31,401 bases of DNA from a virus. Under the pieces are notes generated by a model. That model made no database searches, was not told the DNA's origin, and worked only from the letters and a program-made list of their open reading frames with translations. Numbering within the stretch: position 1 is the first letter of the stretch; the number at the start of each line of letters is the position of its first letter. Both the position numbers and the translations under genes were made by a program. Positions 8,967 through 17,049 of the stretch are shown in pieces. The stretch lies in IMG/VR virus record IMGVR_UViG_3300033144_005525, positions 1 to 31,401 of that record; one strand, 5' to 3'.

Positions 8967-9196
8967 CAGCTATCTCCCTTGAGCTTCGGAGGTTTGCCCA
9001 GATACTCGTCGATGGAATCGACCAGAATCACAGAGGCCCCTTCTGCGTTGGCATCCTGCAGACCTATATTTCCTCCACGCTTCTTGGAGATAGCGTCCAG
9101 GAAGTCGAACTCAGCGTTCAACCTGACCTTCTCCTTGGCGAAGTACTCATCGGCAGCCGTCTTGAGCTCGGCCAATCGTTCTGTTGCAGTGGCCAT
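8966..9196 (-). CDS. Small helical protein (76 aa)
   Basis: This 76-residue protein has a strongly helical, charged N-terminal half (residues 1-40, heptad-like AELKTAADEYFAKEKVRL) and a C-terminal DEYLGKPPKLKGDS tail. No family is recognised. It overlaps the sigma gene stop by one base (TAATG) with GGAG directly adjacent, so it is probably translated by reinitiation after the sigma factor. It could be a small virion component or a partner of either neighbour; nothing in the sequence decides this. Confidence 0.6.
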   Translation of the reverse strand: MATATERLAELKTAADEYFAKEKVRLNAEFDFLDAISKKRGGNIGLQDANAEGASVILVDSIDEYLGKPPKLKGDS

Positions 9197-10056
9197 TACT
9201 CCAAGATCTCCATGGCATCTCTGACCCTACCCTGCAGCTTCTTGCGAATACGGGAGATCTTGCTGGCGTGGATACCTGTCTTCTTGGCGATCTGTCCAGG
9301 CTTGAGGAGAGGCTTCCCATTCACACCGAAGGTGTACTCGTAGACCGTCCTCTCTTCTGGCTGTAGGTCATACTGAATGAGCTTGAACGCCTCGAGCTCC
9401 TTGGGAGCCAGGACCTCGGCCGGGTCATTCAAGAACCCAGAAGCGGATAGATCCGGCCTATTTTCTTTCTCGAGCTGGATGATCCTCTTGACAGGCTCAC
9501 CCATGTGGTCGGCGATGCTTTGAGTGTCGGGCTCATGTCCGAGCTTGGCAGCCAGTTCCTCCTTGGCAGCTTTGTACGGAGTGATGAGGCTGATCTGCCC
9601 CTCTGGGATCTTACCCAGGTTCTGGTAGGTCTTGATGAAGCGCTGCCCCTTCTTGAGGTTAGTCGTCACCCAAGTATTGAGCTTGGTGCCTCTTCCAGGA
9701 TCGTAGGACTTCATCGCGTTGACGAACTGCTTGTTCATCTCGTGATGGATGGCCGACGTAGGGATTGGGACCTTGCCAGAGTAGACCCTCGTCTGCTTGG
9801 CTATGATGGGCTTGAAGGACTCGTGGAGAGGCTTCAGGTCGGCTGGCTTACGCCCTCCCTGATCCCACTTCTGCCAGAGCTCCGCCTCCTTCTGCTGAGT
9901 CTTGCGGAGATCCTTGCGGGCCATGCCCATCCTGGAGTCCTGCCTGGGAAGAGCCAGGAAGCGTGGGATCTCAGGCTGCCGAAATAGATCGAAGAACCCA
10001 GCCTCCTTTGTCAGGAGCAGGGAGTCCAGCACATCTTCGTCACGCTTGGTCATCAT
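9196..10056 (-). CDS. Phage sigma-70 family RNA polymerase sigma factor
   Basis: This 286-residue protein is predicted to redirect host RNA polymerase to phage promoters. A region-2-like segment covers about residues 76-150, with NAMKSYDPGRGTKLNTWV matching the core-binding and melting helix pattern (xYDPxRGTxLxTW). A region-3-like segment follows at 160-195 (ELAAKLGHEPDTQSIADHM). Region 4 covers 222-285, with a helix-turn-helix at about 254-275 (PGQIAKKTGIHASKISRI). The N-terminal 60 residues are not sigma-like and contain AGFFDLF, loosely resembling the peptide shared by the neighbouring small proteins. Two adjacent ATGs (10056 and 10053) are both usable; the first overlaps the previous stop as ATGA. 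A perfect inverted repeat lies just upstream. Its position in the tail operon is unusual and suggests action late in infection, or in the next infection if it is packaged. Confidence 0.82.
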   Translation of the reverse strand: MMTKRDEDVLDSLLLTKEAGFFDLFRQPEIPRFLALPRQDSRMGMARKDLRKTQQKEAELWQKWDQGGRKPADLKPLHESFKPIIAKQTRVYSGKVPIPTSAIHHEMNKQFVNAMKSYDPGRGTKLNTWVTTNLKKGQRFIKTYQNLGKIPEGQISLITPYKAAKEELAAKLGHEPDTQSIADHMGEPVKRIIQLEKENRPDLSASGFLNDPAEVLAPKELEAFKLIQYDLQPEERTVYEYTFGVNGKPLLKPGQIAKKTGIHASKISRIRKKLQGRVRDAMEILE

Positions 10057-10229
10057 ACCTTTGGAGTGGTCACTCCAATTTTAGGTACAGATGGCGGACG
10101 AATACCACCGTTACGTAAATTGCCTAATGCCAATCCAGCGGTGGGCATCTTAGGAACCGCCAGACCAGGTATCGAGACGGCTATTTTCCTGAGCTCATCG
10201 CTGAATGCTTGGATGGATAGTGCATCCAT
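10053..10229 (-). CDS. Small KIA-peptide protein (58 aa)
   Basis: This 58-residue protein begins MDALSIQAFSDELRKIAVS and so carries the AF-x-D-EL-x-KIA peptide at residues 8-17. The rest is proline and glycine-rich with PKMP, PPSVPK and TTPKV segments and is probably extended. The ATG at 10229 is chosen because it follows the previous stop (10237) by 7 nt with an AGGCAG sequence between. A start at 10274 would overlap the upstream gene by 38 nt. It lies between a larger KIA protein and the sigma gene. Function unknown; the shared peptide suggests a common binding partner. Confidence 0.62.
   Translation of the reverse strand: MDALSIQAFSDELRKIAVSIPGLAVPKMPTAGLALGNLRNGGIRPPSVPKIGVTTPKV
10061..10078 (-). 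promoter_or_regulatory. Inverted repeat directly before the sigma factor start
   Basis: TTGGAGTG and CACTCCAA form a perfect 8-bp stem around a 2-base centre (in RNA, more likely 7 bp with a 4-base loop). It ends 4 nt before the first ATG of the sigma gene, so the AAGG ribosome-binding sequence partly falls in the stem. It could limit translation of the sigma factor, or act as a DNA operator. It lies within the last codons of the preceding 58-residue gene, so it may also be a by-product of coding sequence. Confidence 0.45.
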
Positions 10230-10236
10230 CTGCCTG

Positions 10237-10806
10237 TTATCCGAGTTGCCAGACGCCTGCTCCTCGACCACCACCTACTTGCCTGATGGGAGCAGAGGCT
10301 GCTGGGAGAGCTGCTTTGGCTTTGGGAACAGCCTTCGTGGCTCCCTTTCCGACTCCACCGCCCACCCTCTTGAGGAAATTCGTGACGGCTGGGCTCTTCC
10401 CTACTCCGGCGAGGAGGCTAGCGATTTTGTCGAGCTCACTCTCGAAGCCCAGATATGCAGCCCTGACGTAGTCCGGAGACGCTGCCTTCATCAGATCTGT
10501 CTGGCGCAGCCCATCGAAGAATGCCTGGTGGGCGGCCACCTTGAGCAGAGGATTGCTGGAGGCTGCTTCTGGAGATCTCTTGGCCTGTGGCAGCAGCTTC
10601 CCGACGAGCTTGGTGTCGGCGGTCTCGGCTGCCGCGGCCTGCTCGAACATGGGCTTGAGCTGAGCCCGCTGGTCCTTGACGTTGGCGTTGAGCTCAGCAT
10701 TGGCGATCTGCTGATCATCCGTGCTGGCCGACCACTGGGCCGGGTTGGTCTCTTCCGCTCTCTTCTCGAGCATGTTGATGTAGAAATCTCGGACCGGGGT
10801 CGTCAT
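10237..10806 (-). CDS. KIA-peptide protein with helical body (189 aa)
   Basis: This 189-residue protein is helical and alanine-rich and ends in a basic, glycine, proline and alanine-rich tail (residues 135-189) with repeated KAxxA units. A GFESELDKIA peptide lies near residues 120-129, internal rather than N-terminal. Two weaker look-alikes occur in the same protein: FYINMLEKRAE near the N terminus and AFFDGLRQTDLMKAA around residue 95. The ATG at 10806 has GAGGTG five bases upstream; the ATG at 10818 overlaps the previous stop but lacks spacing for a ribosome-binding site. No family is recognised. The basic tail would suit nucleic acid or virion-interior contact, which is speculation. Confidence 0.68.
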   Translation of the reverse strand: MTTPVRDFYINMLEKRAEETNPAQWSASTDDQQIANAELNANVKDQRAQLKPMFEQAAAAETADTKLVGKLLPQAKRSPEAASSNPLLKVAAHQAFFDGLRQTDLMKAASPDYVRAAYLGFESELDKIASLLAGVGKSPAVTNFLKRVGGGVGKGATKAVPKAKAALPAASAPIRQVGGGRGAGVWQLG

Positions 10807-10814
10807 CGAGCACC

Positions 10815-11363
10815 TCATTGGGTTGGGTCGCTAGGGATAGCGAAACGTTGGCCCATCGTTGGTGGCCGAAGTCTATCCCCCTTGTGAATTACCTTGTCTT
10901 GGAAACTACCGACTGCGCGGCTTTGTGCCAAGGACCTACCGGGTGTGAAAGTTCCAGACCCCGTCATAGCTGTCTTTTTCTTCCCTACGGCCATGTAATC
11001 TGCGATGCCAGCACCCCCACCAATCAGAGCGGAGGTAGTGTATTTGAGTCCGGCCGCTCTGCCGCCTGTCAAGATATTGGCGAGCAGGCTACCTACCAGG
11101 GCTCCTTTTGCAGCAGCTGCAGCAGGCTTCCTTGCTTCCCGATACCCTTTGTGGAACTTGCCTTTGAGTCCCTGTTGATCATCACTGGCAGCGATCTTGG
11201 GAACGAAGTTGGTGTCTCCTGGATGATTGCTGGAGAGCTCTCCACCAGGCAAGTACTCCTTGCCATGCCTGCCCGCCATGTTCGCTCGAGTGGCTGCATC
11301 CAGAGACACTGCAGCTATCTTCTGCAGCTCATCCCCGAACGCTTTGTAGGCTTGAACGTCCAT
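10815..11363 (-). CDS. KIA-peptide protein with glycine-rich hydrophobic segment (182 aa)
   Basis: This 182-residue protein begins MDVQAYKAFGDELQKIAAVS, with the KIA peptide at residues 8-17. Residues about 82-130 are alanine, glycine and leucine-rich (GALVGSLLANILTGG, then SALIGGGAGIADYM) and could form one or two membrane-inserting helices of the small-residue type. The C-terminal 50 residues are basic. The ATG at 11363 follows the previous stop by 2 nt with AGGT nearby. No family is recognised. The mix of a short N-terminal tag and a small-residue hydrophobic region would fit a protein delivered from the virion into the cell envelope, but this is only inference. Confidence 0.68.
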   Translation of the reverse strand: MDVQAYKAFGDELQKIAAVSLDAATRANMAGRHGKEYLPGGELSSNHPGDTNFVPKIAASDDQQGLKGKFHKGYREARKPAAAAAKGALVGSLLANILTGGRAAGLKYTTSALIGGGAGIADYMAVGKKKTAMTGSGTFTPGRSLAQSRAVGSFQDKVIHKGDRLRPPTMGQRFAIPSDPTQ

Positions 11364-11365
11364 GC

Positions 11366-11575
11366 CTATCTACCTGAGCGGACTCTGATCTCTCTACCCA
11401 GCTTGCGATCTGTATTGGCTTTTCGGAGGAGCTCCCACCCAGCAATGCCAGCTGCAGGCAACAGGAACTGGGGGCTCTTGGCCATGCTGAGTGCCTTGGT
11501 TCCGATATTGGCTTGAGCGATCTTCTGCAACTCGCTCTCGAATCCTCTTGACATTACGTCTACATAATCACTCAT
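11366..11575 (-). CDS. Small KIA-peptide protein with hydrophobic patch (69 aa)
   Basis: This 69-residue protein has GFESELQKIA at residues 11-20, then a hydrophobic stretch (FLLPAAGIAGWELL, about 37-50) and a basic end (RKLGREIRVRSGR). A strong GGAGGA lies immediately upstream of the ATG at 11575, and a 58-nt gap separates it from the hub-like gene, so it is translated independently. It is the first gene of the KIA cluster in reading order. Family unknown. Confidence 0.65.
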   Translation of the reverse strand: MSDYVDVMSRGFESELQKIAQANIGTKALSMAKSPQFLLPAAGIAGWELLRKANTDRKLGREIRVRSGR

Positions 11576-11633
11576 AAATCCTCCGAGTGGTTGCAGGATA
11601 GCTCAGTACTCTAAGGTACGGGAAGCCCTTAGT

Positions 11634-14600
11634 TTACCCGAGTAACCCAACACCGAGAGAGCCTCTACTACCACCAATCGCATTAGAGTACGCCTCTACC
11701 ATCTCTCTTCTACCTTTACGTGGATCGAGAGCTTTGGAGATTGGGAATTTCTTCCCCTTCTTGTGGAGTCGAGCTAGCTCCAGATCGGGGTTGTCCATCA
11801 ATCCCAACAGATCTTCGAAGGGAGCGACTGCCGTTGAGTGGAAGCCTCCCTTACCGCTGACTATTTCGAGGGTGCTCTTATCCTTAGAAGCTTTGTACTC
11901 GAGATCTATTGTTCCCAGGATGTCCCGCATCGTGGCGATCGGCCTACTGGTGTAGTCGGCCACAAACTTCTGAACATCTGCACCTTGGCGACGTACGTCA
12001 CCATAGATGAACGCCAAAGCATCAGTAGATGTCTCAACACTTGGGATCTCACTCAAAGTCTTGGACTGATTCTCAGGTCGATTCAAGATCTCAGCGACAG
12101 TGACTGGATCACCATCCGCTTGTTTTATCTTCGACAGAATCTCTTCCCGCTCTGCTGAGCTACTAAAGAATGCCTCCCCTTCGGGAGTAGTGAATAAGGA
12201 CTGATCCACGATAGACCCAACACCGAAGAACTTGTCGTAGATGTTATCGCCGATGAACAGGTTGGAGTAGAGAGGACTGAACCACGGAGGACGGATCGAT
12301 TCTTCGATAGGTATGGTTTTCTTCTGACGTGCGTTGACAGCTACCTCTTCGTGAACGGCTATCTTTCTCCACAAGAAGAAGCTATCTGAGTTCTCTCCTT
12401 TTTGTTTCCTCTTGCGGAGAGCTTTCTTGTCCCTACGACTCTTGATGAATTTGTTGACGTCAGCAGACGATATCTCAATGACTGCATCAGAGAAGAGTTG
12501 GATCTGCGAGACCTTACCTTTACGGAACAAGCCTCTGGATCCTGGGCGAGTTTTCTCCGAGTAAGGGTTCGGCTCCAAGATAGTAAGACGGGTCCCTTTG
12601 AGAGTACTCCGCTTAGTAGTACCTCGGAGCCGGATGACTCTAGATCCACCCAGCTCGAACTTACCTGTAGCTTCGTTGAAGTCTTGATCGCTCAGATCCT
12701 CTGTGATGCTGGAACGTACTTTGATCGGATTTCCCTGGAACAGTCCCAAGTCCAAAGAAGATCCCAAGAAGAATGGAGCCAGTTTGGATAGACTTAGATC
12801 CGGAGCCCCCGTAGGTCGTTTATCTAGACCCAGCAACTCTTCGGAGAAGTCTTGATCATCTTCTGGTACTGGGTTATCCGCTGCCAGTATGTCCGACTCA
12901 ATCTGATCGAGGATATTCTGCGGAGTACAGTCGATCAGATAACGTAGCCTCTTGTAGTCACCGCTCTTGAGCAACTCTTCTGCATCCAGGACGGTGGTCT
13001 CAGTACGTGTGGATACTCTGTCGGACATTTCTGCGGAGAAGACTCCCAAGAAATCATCGTCCGTAATTCGATGAGTCCTGGCGTGAGTGAGCGTGACATT
13101 GGTGACCCCACCCTTCTGATCCACCATGTGCGATACACCTGCAGGCATACCGAGGTACTGCGTCGGAGCCTTCAGAGCAACTGACAGAGAACCGATATTG
13201 GAGAGGATCAGACTACCCATACTGATCTTGGACGTGCCTCGGATGCCTGTCTTTTGCAGAGCCTTTACGATGTCTGCTGGGTCCACCATGAAGGGCTTGT
13301 CAATAATCAGAGCCGGGAACCCCAGGACAAACTGAGGAGCGAACTTGGCAGATACAGTCAGGGTTCTTGGAGCGAATCGGTACTTCATGAAGTTGAAGTT
13401 CGCTGCACGCTGGGCGTAGTTCCTGCCATGCCCTATCACATTCTTCTGAATTTTCCTCTGCCTTCTATTGGCGTGGTAGTTCACCTCAGAAATGTGCTCG
13501 AACTTCGGCAAGATTCCAGAGTACTTCTCCCAAGGCAAGAGAGTGCGGAGGCCTTTGTTTCCCTGTGACTTCGCCAGTTCTTTGATGTCTTTGGTCGCGG
13601 GAGCGAAGTGGGAACTCTGAAAGAAGCTGGACCCTTTGCCGCTGATGAACTGCAGACCGGTGGTGAGTCTGAGTCTCGTGATCTCTTGTAGGAAGTTCCT
13701 CTGGTATTGAAACTGTGTGTATTGCTCCGGGAACAGTACGTTGCACTTGGGGGGTGCTACGAAGAAGCAATCAGGACGGAAGATCTGCGTATGCAGTTTG
13801 TCTAGCTTGGCGGCTGTCTTATCGACTTTCCGTCTGAGCTTGGACCTAGTTTTGGTTCCAAGGTTCAGTGCCTTCAGTAGATCATCAGAGATACGTTTCC
13901 AGTTACCTCTGTTGGCTAGGAACGGAGCGATGGATCTTTTAGGAGGCTCGAGAGCTACTGCTCTTCTAGCATTCGCAGGTCCGGTCACTGCTGTAGTGAA
14001 TACCTGAACTCCCGTTACGATATCTGCCAGACGGAAAGACTCCGCAGTGACCTTCCTAATGAAAGTGGTTTTTGTCTTCGCACTTTCTAAAATCTTGCGA
14101 GCTTTCGGAACCAAGTCGCCAGTGAATAGGCTTGGTTCAGAGGTGATCGTAGTTACTTCACCTGTTCTGGTGTTTTTTACTGTACGGGTCGCGACCCCAA
14201 CTCCCGTACTCGTGGAGCTGGTCGTATCTCCCCCTCCACCAGATACAGTGACCTGTTGACTGGAAACCTCACCAGTACGAGGAACCGTCGATGCTGCACC
14301 AACTCCGGCTACCCCTCTGACTATTATTCTGGCTGCTCCCTCACCTTGCTGAGTAACCGATACCTTTGTGCGAGTCCGCAGAAGACTGGCGAGTTTTTTC
14401 TCAATACGTTTGGCGACTACCTCTTCATTGACACTTCTCTGAGCTTCGAGTGTCGTAATGTCCCCAGACGAACCATCGTACTTCTTGGTAGTGCGCAGAA
14501 GAGTTCGTACTACTCTGCGCTGCTCTTCGTTCAGGACTCCCCCACTCCGTATATTGACCTTTACCTGACTATGCACTTCCTTCTTCGCTACGGATGGAAC

Positions 14601-15458
14601 GAATTTGGCCGCAGGTATAGGAACGGTCTCGTAGTAGATGTACTGGAACAGCAACTTCAGCATGTCTCGAAAACTGACGAGCTCGCCGAGACTAGAGATT
14701 CTGCGATTCATCCAAGCACTGAACGTCTTAGCCTTGAATAGTCTCTGTGCTGTGTTGTCGTTCTCCTCAGCTACGATCTGCTGCAGTAGATGATTCTTGA
14801 GTTCAGCGATAGTGAAGAAATCGTTGACTCCGGAGATGTGCTCTGGCACTCCTCCCATCTTCTCTAGTAGGGCAATGATTCCACCCATCAACCCCCGGAC
14901 GTCTTTCAAGCCATCCGTTTGTGGTCTTTTGCGTAGGGTGGAGGAGAGTACCGAGCCGTGCGACGACAAGAGGTTGTGGAACAGGGTATTGCCTCCCGAC
15001 CACACGGAACTCTTGTCTCCGGACCAGTTTCCGTTGGGGCTCCACGAGATGAAGATCTGATAAGTGGTGTCCCAATAGGTAGAGAAGTCCGCGCACTGAA
15101 GTACTGCTTGTCTGCCAGAGGGGGACTTCATGAAAGCTAGTCCCACAACTTCTCCACTGAACAGCAACTTGTACTTGTCGAGTCGAGAGTTTGGATCCGA
15201 CGTCGTAGCTACAGGTCCATCGATTCCTTCTTCACCCTCTTCTGGCTGGTCTGGGATATCCTCGTTGAAGTCCCAGTAGAACAGGTGGACCATCGTTCGA
15301 GCCTTGAGCTCGAGGAGAGGGTCAAGAGGGATGACCTGAATCGATGCAGTGGCCGGAGCATTCAGGTTCATCTGTACCTGAGCCCCGATAACTGGAACCT
15401 CTATCCCTTCCAGGAACAGACGCAGTTTCAGTTGTTGTCCAATGGCTCCAGTAGTCAT
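11634..15458 (-). CDS. Very large baseplate hub-like tail protein (1274 aa)
   Basis: The N terminus (residues 1-170) resembles the first beta-barrel of phage hub proteins of the gp27 / late-control-D type. It has a short ligand-like strand, then an APATASIQVIPLDP segment, a hydrophobic strand, and LFSGEVVGLAF followed by QAVLQCADFSTYWD. Residues about 300-450 are basic and then serine, threonine and glycine-rich, probably a flexible linker. Residues about 555-750 return to ordered sequence with FVAPPKCNVLFPEQY and FAPQFVLGFPALIIDKPF, reminiscent of hub second domains. The C-terminal region (about 1140-1220) has a YTSRPIATMRDILG block. The start overlaps the preceding stop as TAATG. No lysozyme or peptidase motif was noticed. 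The hub assignment is from pattern and from position after the tape measure and baseplate-like genes. Confidence 0.55.
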   Translation of the reverse strand: MTTGAIGQQLKLRLFLEGIEVPVIGAQVQMNLNAPATASIQVIPLDPLLELKARTMVHLFYWDFNEDIPDQPEEGEEGIDGPVATTSDPNSRLDKYKLLFSGEVVGLAFMKSPSGRQAVLQCADFSTYWDTTYQIFISWSPNGNWSGDKSSVWSGGNTLFHNLLSSHGSVLSSTLRKRPQTDGLKDVRGLMGGIIALLEKMGGVPEHISGVNDFFTIAELKNHLLQQIVAEENDNTAQRLFKAKTFSAWMNRRISSLGELVSFRDMLKLLFQYIYYETVPIPAAKFVPSVAKKEVHSQVKVNIRSGGVLNEEQRRVVRTLLRTTKKYDGSSGDITTLEAQRSVNEEVVAKRIEKKLASLLRTRTKVSVTQQGEGAARIIVRGVAGVGAASTVPRTGEVSSQQVTVSGGGGDTTSSTSTGVGVATRTVKNTRTGEVTTITSEPSLFTGDLVPKARKILESAKTKTTFIRKVTAESFRLADIVTGVQVFTTAVTGPANARRAVALEPPKRSIAPFLANRGNWKRISDDLLKALNLGTKTRSKLRRKVDKTAAKLDKLHTQIFRPDCFFVAPPKCNVLFPEQYTQFQYQRNFLQEITRLRLTTGLQFISGKGSSFFQSSHFAPATKDIKELAKSQGNKGLRTLLPWEKYSGILPKFEHISEVNYHANRRQRKIQKNVIGHGRNYAQRAANFNFMKYRFAPRTLTVSAKFAPQFVLGFPALIIDKPFMVDPADIVKALQKTGIRGTSKISMGSLILSNIGSLSVALKAPTQYLGMPAGVSHMVDQKGGVTNVTLTHARTHRITDDDFLGVFSAEMSDRVSTRTETTVLDAEELLKSGDYKRLRYLIDCTPQNILDQIESDILAADNPVPEDDQDFSEELLGLDKRPTGAPDLSLSKLAPFFLGSSLDLGLFQGNPIKVRSSITEDLSDQDFNEATGKFELGGSRVIRLRGTTKRSTLKGTRLTILEPNPYSEKTRPGSRGLFRKGKVSQIQLFSDAVIEISSADVNKFIKSRRDKKALRKRKQKGENSDSFFLWRKIAVHEEVAVNARQKKTIPIEESIRPPWFSPLYSNLFIGDNIYDKFFGVGSIVDQSLFTTPEGEAFFSSSAEREEILSKIKQADGDPVTVAEILNRPENQSKTLSEIPSVETSTDALAFIYGDVRRQGADVQKFVADYTSRPIATMRDILGTIDLEYKASKDKSTLEIVSGKGGFHSTAVAPFEDLLGLMDNPDLELARLHKKGKKFPISKALDPRKGRREMVEAYSNAIGGSRGSLGVGLLG

Positions 15459-16834
15459 TAGAAAATGTTGGTTGCTTGGCGAAGTCTGGCCAACCCGGAA
15501 CCTGAATCCGTAGAGATGGCTCCGGCTACCACAGAGAACAGACCGAATAGAGCTCTCTTGGTCAGTAAGGTCGCCTCACGTGGAGGATCGACTGTTACTC
15601 CGAAGGCCTCGAATATTGCTCGTACCTTCGGCTCGACCTGACTCTCTTTGATCTTTTGGTCCAAGAACAAGTCGGGTGGCTTGATAGGACCGCCCAAAGA
15701 CTCTGGTATTCGAGCGATGAACTCATCGAGGTTGTTTTGGAACCTTCCAAACCTCGCCGGAGATGTAGAGATTTTCGTATTGAGAGGAGCCTTGATAACG
15801 AACGGATGAGGTCCCAATTTGGATTTGATGATGAGCTGCCTAGCTCCATCCGAGTTGACAGAGGGAGCTACCGAAGCCAGAGCAATCTGTGTTTCTTGGT
15901 CGAACACAGAGCCTCCAGCAAACCCGATAGGAACTCGAATATTTCTGCCGTAAGCGAATCGATCCGCTAGTTCCAGTAGACTAGACAACTGTCCGTCCAA
16001 GGTAACGACCGCAGTGAGTCCATCACGTAAGGTCTGTAACAGAGAGTTCTTCGGTCCCCCGATGTTCTCGGAGTTGAGCTCTCGAACACGCTGCGTCGTA
16101 CTCTTCAGGTTCCCAATACCTTCTCCCGTGGTATCCAGACTGTACGGATCTAGATGTACTTCTTTTCCGGCCGGGAATTCTGAGAGACCGATGCGAGAGA
16201 CGTTCGCATAGTTGGTCAAGAAGATCTGGAACTCCAACTTCACCTGGTTGGGTTCGGTAGCAGACTCTACTGCATCCGCTTTGATGAAGTACCCCTCAAT
16301 GACTATGTCATCCCAAGACATAGTGATGCGGGTCTTGTTCTGCACACACTTAGTACCGCGCAGATGCTTGTCGTAGTTCTCCCAGAACTCTGCTCGCCAG
16401 TTAAAGTCCTCTGTGTTTAGCAGGACTCCGCTCGCTGAGATGATCCTAGGATGCTCTCCAAAGAAGAATATGAAGGGCTCTCCAAAGGTCTGGATGACCT
16501 GCATCTTCTCTGCACGCTGCTCTTGAACGCTTTGCAGTAGGAAGTTGGAGTACTCATTCGTGAAACCGAACCCGAGGTTATCCGGATCTTCGATGGCACC
16601 AGCAGCGTCGATCAGGGGGATGTTCCTGCCATCGGCTTTGCGGACCTGGATGGTGGCATAGGTGTCGTTCTTGATCTGGATGCCACGCACAGGACGACGT
16701 ACGTGATCGAAGGAACCGAATGCCCTGGCTCGAGCTGCTCCTGGAGTTGTTCCCTCCTCGTTGGCGTCTCCTACAGTCCTGCCGCGAAAGCTCTGTGCAA
16801 AAGGATCTGGAGTGATTTCGACGAAGGTAGGCAT
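15458..16834 (-). CDS. Baseplate/tail-tip protein (458 aa)
   Basis: This 458-residue protein lies between the tape measure group and the hub-like protein, the usual place for tail-tip or baseplate connectors. A well-defined middle block (about residues 95-215) contains GEPFIFFFGEHPRIISASGVLLNTEDFNW-type text, then ENYDKHLRGTK and MSWDDIVIEGYFI, ending with LEFQIFLTNY. This pattern (beta strands with a G-x-L-x-N/D-x-x-N-W turn) is one I associate with tail tube or baseplate adaptor proteins that carry a local coordinate fold. The C-terminal 120 residues are hydrophobic and less distinctive. The ATG at 16834 overlaps the preceding TGA as TGATG. The role is inferred, and the exact family is not recognised. 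Confidence 0.58.
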   Translation of the reverse strand: MPTFVEITPDPFAQSFRGRTVGDANEEGTTPGAARARAFGSFDHVRRPVRGIQIKNDTYATIQVRKADGRNIPLIDAAGAIEDPDNLGFGFTNEYSNFLLQSVQEQRAEKMQVIQTFGEPFIFFFGEHPRIISASGVLLNTEDFNWRAEFWENYDKHLRGTKCVQNKTRITMSWDDIVIEGYFIKADAVESATEPNQVKLEFQIFLTNYANVSRIGLSEFPAGKEVHLDPYSLDTTGEGIGNLKSTTQRVRELNSENIGGPKNSLLQTLRDGLTAVVTLDGQLSSLLELADRFAYGRNIRVPIGFAGGSVFDQETQIALASVAPSVNSDGARQLIIKSKLGPHPFVIKAPLNTKISTSPARFGRFQNNLDEFIARIPESLGGPIKPPDLFLDQKIKESQVEPKVRAIFEAFGVTVDPPREATLLTKRALFGLFSVVAGAISTDSGSGLARLRQATNIF

Positions 16835-17049
16835 CAGCCTGAGAGTACTCCAATCTTGATGAAGTAGTCCTTTAGGTCTCGTCCGATGGCGGGGAAGATG
16901 TCGTCAGCTGTTACGACTCGATAGGCCTCAGCCTTCATACCCTGCACCAGGACATCATCTATCACCAGGCCATCGAGGACCTTGACTACCACAGCACTAC
17001 CATCCTCCATGAGGATTCTAGAGCTGGACTCTCTACGACCGTTCGCCAC
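16834..17049 (-). CDS. Small tail protein (71 aa)
   Basis: This 71-residue protein is mostly beta-like (ILMEDGSAVVVKVLDGLVIDDVLV) with a C-terminal helix (IGRDLKDYFIKIGVLSG). It starts at a GTG (17049) overlapping the previous stop as TAGTG, with AAGGTGA upstream. Position directly after the tape measure group suggests a small tail-tip component. No LysM or tail-protein-X pattern was seen. Confidence 0.6.
   Translation of the reverse strand: MANGRRESSSRILMEDGSAVVVKVLDGLVIDDVLVQGMKAEAYRVVTADDIFPAIGRDLKDYFIKIGVLSG

Noticed and set aside
10066-10887. 273-codon plus-strand frame opposite the KIA cluster
   Set aside because: Cysteine- and serine-rich shadow of four minus-strand genes that have good starts, overlaps and a shared peptide.
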